From: Streptomyces cylindrosporus
GTDB taxonomy: Bacteria; Actinomycetota; Actinomycetes; Streptomycetales; Streptomycetaceae
DNA length: 64,000 nt
Direction of reading: 5' to 3'
Assembly: GCF_022698165.1 (NCBI RefSeq)
Contig: NZ_JALDAY010000002.1
Location: forward strand, 1-64,000
The position numbers were made by a program, and so were the translations under genes. This document shows positions 60,650 to 64,000 of this stretch, one piece after another (positions within the stretch are counted from its first letter, which is position 1; each line of letters starts with the position of its first letter). The notes below the pieces were generated by a model that was not told the origin of the DNA, did not search any database, and was given only the letters and a program-made list of their open reading frames with translations.

Positions 60650-61630
60650 TCAGTACGCGGCGAGACTCCGGACGGCCGCCACGACCTTGTCTGTGGTGGG
60701 GATGACCTGCTCCTCCAGCGCGTCCGCGAAGGGCAGCGGGACGCACTCCCCCGCGATCCGCCGCACCGGCGCGTCCAGCAGGCCGAAGCCCTCGTCGGCG
60801 ACGACCGACACGAGGGTGCCGCCCCAGCCGCCCTGGTACGGGTTCTCCTCGACGGTCACGAGCCGCGAGGTCCTGCCGAGCGAGGCGAGGACGGTCGCGG
60901 TGTCGAGCGGGACCAGGCAGCGCAGGTCGACCACCTCGACGCCGATGCCCTCCTCGGCGAGGCGCGCGGCGGCGCTCAGGGCCACCGGCACCATGGCGGC
61001 GAGCGCGACCAGCGTCACGTCGGCGCCCTCCCGCACGACGGCCGCGCGGCCCAGCTCGACCAGGTGGTCCGGCGGCGGGGGCGCTCCCTTGCTCGCCAGC
61101 AGCCCCTTGTGCTCGAAGAAGACGACGGGGTCGTCGCTGCGGATCGCCGCCGCCATCATGCCGACGACGTCGGCGGGGGTGGCGGGAGCGGCGATCTTCA
61201 GTCCCGGTACGGTCAGCGCCCAGTTCTCGGTCGCCTGCGAGTGCTGGGCGCCGAAGCCGAGACCGCCGCCGTTGGCGGTGCGCACGACGAGCGGAACGGT
61301 CACCTGACCGCCCGTCATGTACCGCACCTTGGGTATCTCGTTGGCGAGGTAGTCCCAGCAACAGGCGAGGAAGTCACTGAACATGATCTCGGCGACCGGC
61401 CGCATCCCGGTCATCGCGGCGCCCATCGCCGCGCCCACGATGGCCTGTTCGGAGATCGGCGTGTCCCACACCCGCTCCGGCCCGAACTCCTTGAGCAGTC
61501 CGACGGTCGTCTTGAACACCCCGCCCGCCTCGCCGATGTCCTCACCGAGGCACACGACCGACGGATCGCGCCGCATCTCCCGCGCGAGACCCTCGGCGAC
61601 CGCCTCCCGGTAGGTGATCACGTCCGCCAT
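60650..61630 (-). CDS. 2-oxoacid dehydrogenase E1 component, beta subunit
   Basis: 326 aa, ATG 61630 (MADVITYREAVAEGL) with GGAGGTGC upstream. CLGEDIGEAGGVFKTTVGL, DTPISEQAIVGAAMGAAMTG, GGGLGFGAQHSQATENWALT and EVVDLRCLVPLDTATV are E1-beta signatures of the acetoin/branched-chain/pyruvate group. It forms a heterotetramer with the alpha subunit, whose gene overlaps by 13 bases. No E2 or E3 gene lies in the window. Confidence 0.95.
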   Translation of the reverse strand: MADVITYREAVAEGLAREMRRDPSVVCLGEDIGEAGGVFKTTVGLLKEFGPERVWDTPISEQAIVGAAMGAAMTGMRPVAEIMFSDFLACCWDYLANEIPKVRYMTGGQVTVPLVVRTANGGGLGFGAQHSQATENWALTVPGLKIAAPATPADVVGMMAAAIRSDDPVVFFEHKGLLASKGAPPPPDHLVELGRAAVVREGADVTLVALAAMVPVALSAAARLAEEGIGVEVVDLRCLVPLDTATVLASLGRTSRLVTVEENPYQGGWGGTLVSVVADEGFGLLDAPVRRIAGECVPLPFADALEEQVIPTTDKVVAAVRSLAAY

Positions 61631-62598
61631 GCCGCACCTCCGTCCGCCCATACGTCGGTGAGCGCGTCGCGCGGATCCGGCGGCGGCGCGTTCTTCGCCG
61701 CCTCGACCGCCTTCTGTACGACGTCACGGGCGCGCTCGTCGGCGGCGGTGACCTTGGCCTCCGGTACCCCCATCTCCACGAGCCGCCCGCGCGCGAGGTC
61801 CAACGGGTCGTGCTTGAGCCAACGTTCGACCTCCTCCGCCGGGCGGTAGGCGGCCGGGTCGGCGCGGCTGTGCCCGAAGTGGCGGTAGGTCTCGGCCTCC
61901 AGCACGGCGGGCCCGTCTCCTGCCCGGGCCCGTCGGGCCAGTCCGGCCACCGCGTCGCGGACGGCGACGACGTCGTTGCCGTCGACGGTCTCGCCGGGGA
62001 TGCCGTACGAGGGTGCCCGGTCGGCCGCGGGGCGGGCGACGGCCGTGACGTCGGCGATCGGCGTGTACTCCATGTAGAGGTTGTTCTCGCAGACGAACAG
62101 CACGGGCAGCTTCCACACGGCGGCGAGGTTCAGCGCCTCGTGGAAGGCCCCGATGTTGGTGGCGCCGTCCCCGAAGAAGGCGACGGCGACCTGTCCGCTG
62201 CCGCGCAGCCTGGCCGACCAGGCGGCGCCGACGGCCATGGGGAGGTGGGCGCCGACGATGGCGTACGAGCCCAGCATGTTCATGGACGCCTTGGTGAGGT
62301 GCATGGAGCCGCCCTTGGCCCCGCACAACCCGGTCGCGCGGCTCATGAGTTCGGCGAGGCACTCCTCGGGGGTGGCGCCGCGGGCCATGGCGTGGTGGTG
62401 GCCGCGGTAGGTGGCGAAGACGTAGTCGTCGGGGCGCAGGGCCGCGCTCGCGCCGACGGCGATCGCCTCGTGGCCGGCGGCGAGGTGGGTGGTGCCCTTG
62501 ACCAGGCCGGACATGAACAGGTCGTGGGCGGCCTTCTCCGTGCGGCGGATGACGGCCATCTGCTCGTACAGGGTGAGGAGTTCGGTCGCTTCCATCAT
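61618..62598 (-). CDS. 2-oxoacid dehydrogenase E1 component, alpha subunit
   Basis: 326 aa, ATG 62598 (MMEATELLTLYEQMAVIRR). It carries the TPP-binding motif GDGATNIGAFHEALNLA ending in FVCENN, the ATYRGHHHAMARG block and YRHFGHSRADPAAYR. Closest in style to acetoin:DCPIP oxidoreductase/pyruvate E1 alpha. Decarboxylates a 2-oxoacid or cleaves a diketone with TPP. It lies 13 bases after the M24 gene in one operon. Confidence 0.95.
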   Translation of the reverse strand: MMEATELLTLYEQMAVIRRTEKAAHDLFMSGLVKGTTHLAAGHEAIAVGASAALRPDDYVFATYRGHHHAMARGATPEECLAELMSRATGLCGAKGGSMHLTKASMNMLGSYAIVGAHLPMAVGAAWSARLRGSGQVAVAFFGDGATNIGAFHEALNLAAVWKLPVLFVCENNLYMEYTPIADVTAVARPAADRAPSYGIPGETVDGNDVVAVRDAVAGLARRARAGDGPAVLEAETYRHFGHSRADPAAYRPAEEVERWLKHDPLDLARGRLVEMGVPEAKVTAADERARDVVQKAVEAAKNAPPPDPRDALTDVWADGGAAWRT

Positions 62599-62611
62599 TC
62601 GGTGCCGTCCA

Positions 62612-63937
62612 TCAGCGGTCCCGGGTGTTGAGGTGGGACTGTGCCTCGCGCCGCGTGTTCAGCGCGCCGTCGACGGTCCAGTACTTGCGGCCCGCCACCA
62701 GCAGCTCCTCCGCGGGGAACTTGGTGATGACCTCGCAGCCATCGGCCGTGACGACCAGTTCCTCCTCGATGCGGGCCGCTGACCAGCCGTCGGCGGCGGG
62801 CCAGTAGGTCTCCAGGGCGAACACCATGCCCTCTTCGAGGACTTCGGGGTGGTCGAGGGAGACCAGGCGGCTGAAGATGGGCTTCTCCCAGATCGACAGG
62901 CCGACCCCGTGGCCGTACTGCAGCGCGAAAGCGGCGGTCTCGTCGGCGAAGCCGAACTCCTCTGCACGGGGCCACACTTGGACGATGTCGGCGGTGGTGG
63001 CGCCGGGCCGGACGAGGGAGATGGCCTCGTCCATGTACGCGCGGCAGCGGACGTAAGCGTCCCTTTGCGCGCGGGAGGCGCTGCCGACGGCGAAGGTGCG
63101 GTAGTAGCAGGTGCGGTAACCGAGGTGGCTGTGCAGGATGTCGAAGAAGGCGGGGTCACCGGGGCGGATCAGGCGGTCGCTGTAGACGTGCGGGTGGGGT
63201 GAACAGCGCTCGCCGGAGATGGCGTTGACGCCTTCGACGTACTCGCTGCCGAGGTCGTACAGCACCTTGCTGACGAGTCCGACGCACTCGTTCTCGCGCA
63301 CGCCGGGGCGGAGGTGTCCGTACAGCTCCTCGTAGGCGGCGTCGACCATCGCGCAGGCCTGGGTGAGCAGGGAGATCTCGTCGCGGGTCTTGGTGCGGCG
63401 GGCCTCCAGGAAGACCTGCTGGCCGTCGACGACGTCGATGCCCTCGGCGCGCAGGGCGGTGAGGACGGGCATCTCGGCGACGTCGATGCCGAGCGGCTCG
63501 TTCGCGAGGCCGTGGTCGCGCAGTTCGGCGGCGATCTTGCGGGCCACGTCCTCGGCGATCCCGGCGTCCGGGTGGAAGGCTCCGCGCAGGGTCGATATGC
63601 CGGCCCGGGCGCCGGTGGGCGGGCCGCCCTTGCCGTCGCTGTAGTCGAGCCAGGGGTTGTAGAGCTGGTGGTGGCGGGCGGCGGAGCCGAAGTCCCAGAC
63701 GACCGGTTCGCCGCCGCGGACCAGCAGGGCGAAGCGGATCAGCTTGTCGATCGCCCAGGTGCCGATGTGCGTGGCGGTCATGTAGCGGATGTTGGCGAAG
63801 TCGAAGCTCAGCACGGCGCCGAGGGAGGATTCGTCGAGCTTCTGGTGCAGCCTGGCGAGGCGCTCCTTGCGCAGCCGGTCCAGGTCGACGCGCTCTTCCC
63901 AGTCGACGGCATTGGGTCCGTATGTGCGGATCGCCAT
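62612..63937 (-). CDS. M24-family metallohydrolase-like protein with altered metal site
   Basis: 441 aa, ATG 63937 (MAIRTYGPNAVDWEER). The creatinase-type N-domain (SFDFANIRYMTATHIG) is followed by the pita-bread domain. Metal ligands by position: Asp in PAFFDILHSH, His in YGHGVGLSIWE, Glu in ALETYWP and Glu in IEEELVVTADG are present, but the second Asp (GYxSD in peptidases) is Cys in LGYRTCYYRTF. The N-domain resembles DddP, a DMSP lyase of this fold. It may not be a peptidase. It heads the six-gene right-end operon. Reaction unknown. Confidence 0.87.
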   Translation of the reverse strand: MAIRTYGPNAVDWEERVDLDRLRKERLARLHQKLDESSLGAVLSFDFANIRYMTATHIGTWAIDKLIRFALLVRGGEPVVWDFGSAARHHQLYNPWLDYSDGKGGPPTGARAGISTLRGAFHPDAGIAEDVARKIAAELRDHGLANEPLGIDVAEMPVLTALRAEGIDVVDGQQVFLEARRTKTRDEISLLTQACAMVDAAYEELYGHLRPGVRENECVGLVSKVLYDLGSEYVEGVNAISGERCSPHPHVYSDRLIRPGDPAFFDILHSHLGYRTCYYRTFAVGSASRAQRDAYVRCRAYMDEAISLVRPGATTADIVQVWPRAEEFGFADETAAFALQYGHGVGLSIWEKPIFSRLVSLDHPEVLEEGMVFALETYWPAADGWSAARIEEELVVTADGCEVITKFPAEELLVAGRKYWTVDGALNTRREAQSHLNTRDR

Positions 63938-63957
63938 GGCGACCACCCCCACTTCGG

Positions 63958-63999
63958 AGTAGACGACCGCCGCGCCCGGCTGTCAAGTGCTACTGAACA
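63958..63999 (-). promoter_or_regulatory. Promoter and operator-like dyad of the right-end operon
   Basis: On the minus strand TTGACA (63986-63981) and TCTACT (63963-63958) are 17 bases apart, placing the start about 14 bases before ATG 63937. A 19-base imperfect dyad with pattern TGT-n2-AGT-n3-ACT-n2-ACA (63981-63999) covers the -35, a good position for a repressor. Confidence 0.55.
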
Positions 64000-64000
64000 C

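Overview
The window is 64 kb of high-GC actinobacterial chromosome. Very high GC in third codon positions, frequent GTG and TTG starts, GTGA, ATGA and TGATG stop/start overlaps and the gene families present all point to Streptomyces or a close relative. No phage, transposase, CRISPR array or replication origin was seen. Most proteins are of recognisable families; the novelty lies mainly in how genes are combined and in shared cis-elements.

Left part (1-22.9 kb). A left-edge-truncated intradiol dioxygenase, two small proteins, a cupin and a poly-gamma-glutamate-hydrolase-like protein precede a myo-inositol/polyol catabolic region. That region has a LacI-type regulator (2965-4011) divergent from a PhyH dioxygenase, an SDR and an IolG-like dehydrogenase (4140-7150). 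An FAD oxidoreductase, a second Gfo/Idh protein and an 819-residue membrane protein with a C-terminal hydrolase motif follow. A leftward operon (17087 to 12133) encodes a sugar ABC importer (lipoprotein, permease, ATPase), an IolE-like dehydratase and an IolG-like dehydrogenase. It diverges from iolC - Cgl0159-type aldolase-like gene - iolB - iolD - gntR (17329-22815). The divergent promoter holds a 16-bp inverted repeat with a TTGACA box in each arm. A TTTGTnnnGACA-type motif occurs there twice and once beside the lacI gene, which suggests one regulon.

Centre (22.9-41 kb). This is a Wzx/Wzy-type cell-surface polysaccharide locus: galE, a GH15 glucan hydrolase, an LCP ligase, a PslG-like lipoprotein hydrolase, a Wzx flippase, a fused GT4-GT2 transferase, a fused Wzy-Wzz protein, a polysaccharide deacetylase, a GT4 transferase, a polyprenyl-phosphate sugar transferase, an ATP-grasp ligase, an FAD monooxygenase-like protein and a TetR regulator. 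Six copies of a near-palindromic element (core RTTTACGNCGTATAC, flanked by GTA and TAC) lie in the intergenic spaces ahead of these transcription units. The last copy is 27 bp upstream of the tetR gene. I infer a single co-regulated glycopolymer regulon, with the TetR protein as the leading candidate regulator.

Right part (41-64 kb). Small membrane proteins (SHOCT, HdeD, and a paralogue of the membrane protein at 1400-1912) and a second GH15 enzyme come first. Then follow a G-rich minisatellite, a tRNA-Pro(GGG), a DUF309 protein with a charged repetitive N-terminus, cobF, an MFS exporter with a C-terminal extension, an SMI1/KNR4-Lsr2-like fusion, cobK and a secreted hydrolase. A zinc-independent ribosomal protein operon (bL33, bL31 type B, bL36) comes next, then TauE/SafE, a lipase-like hydrolase, Dps, DUF3140, an HhH protein and a methyltransferase. 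The right end is a leftward, translationally coupled operon (63937 to 57717): M24-like hydrolase, E1 alpha, E1 beta, amidohydrolase, bicupin and SDR. It looks like catabolism of an unidentified nitrogenous compound and is preceded by a 19-bp dyad over the promoter.
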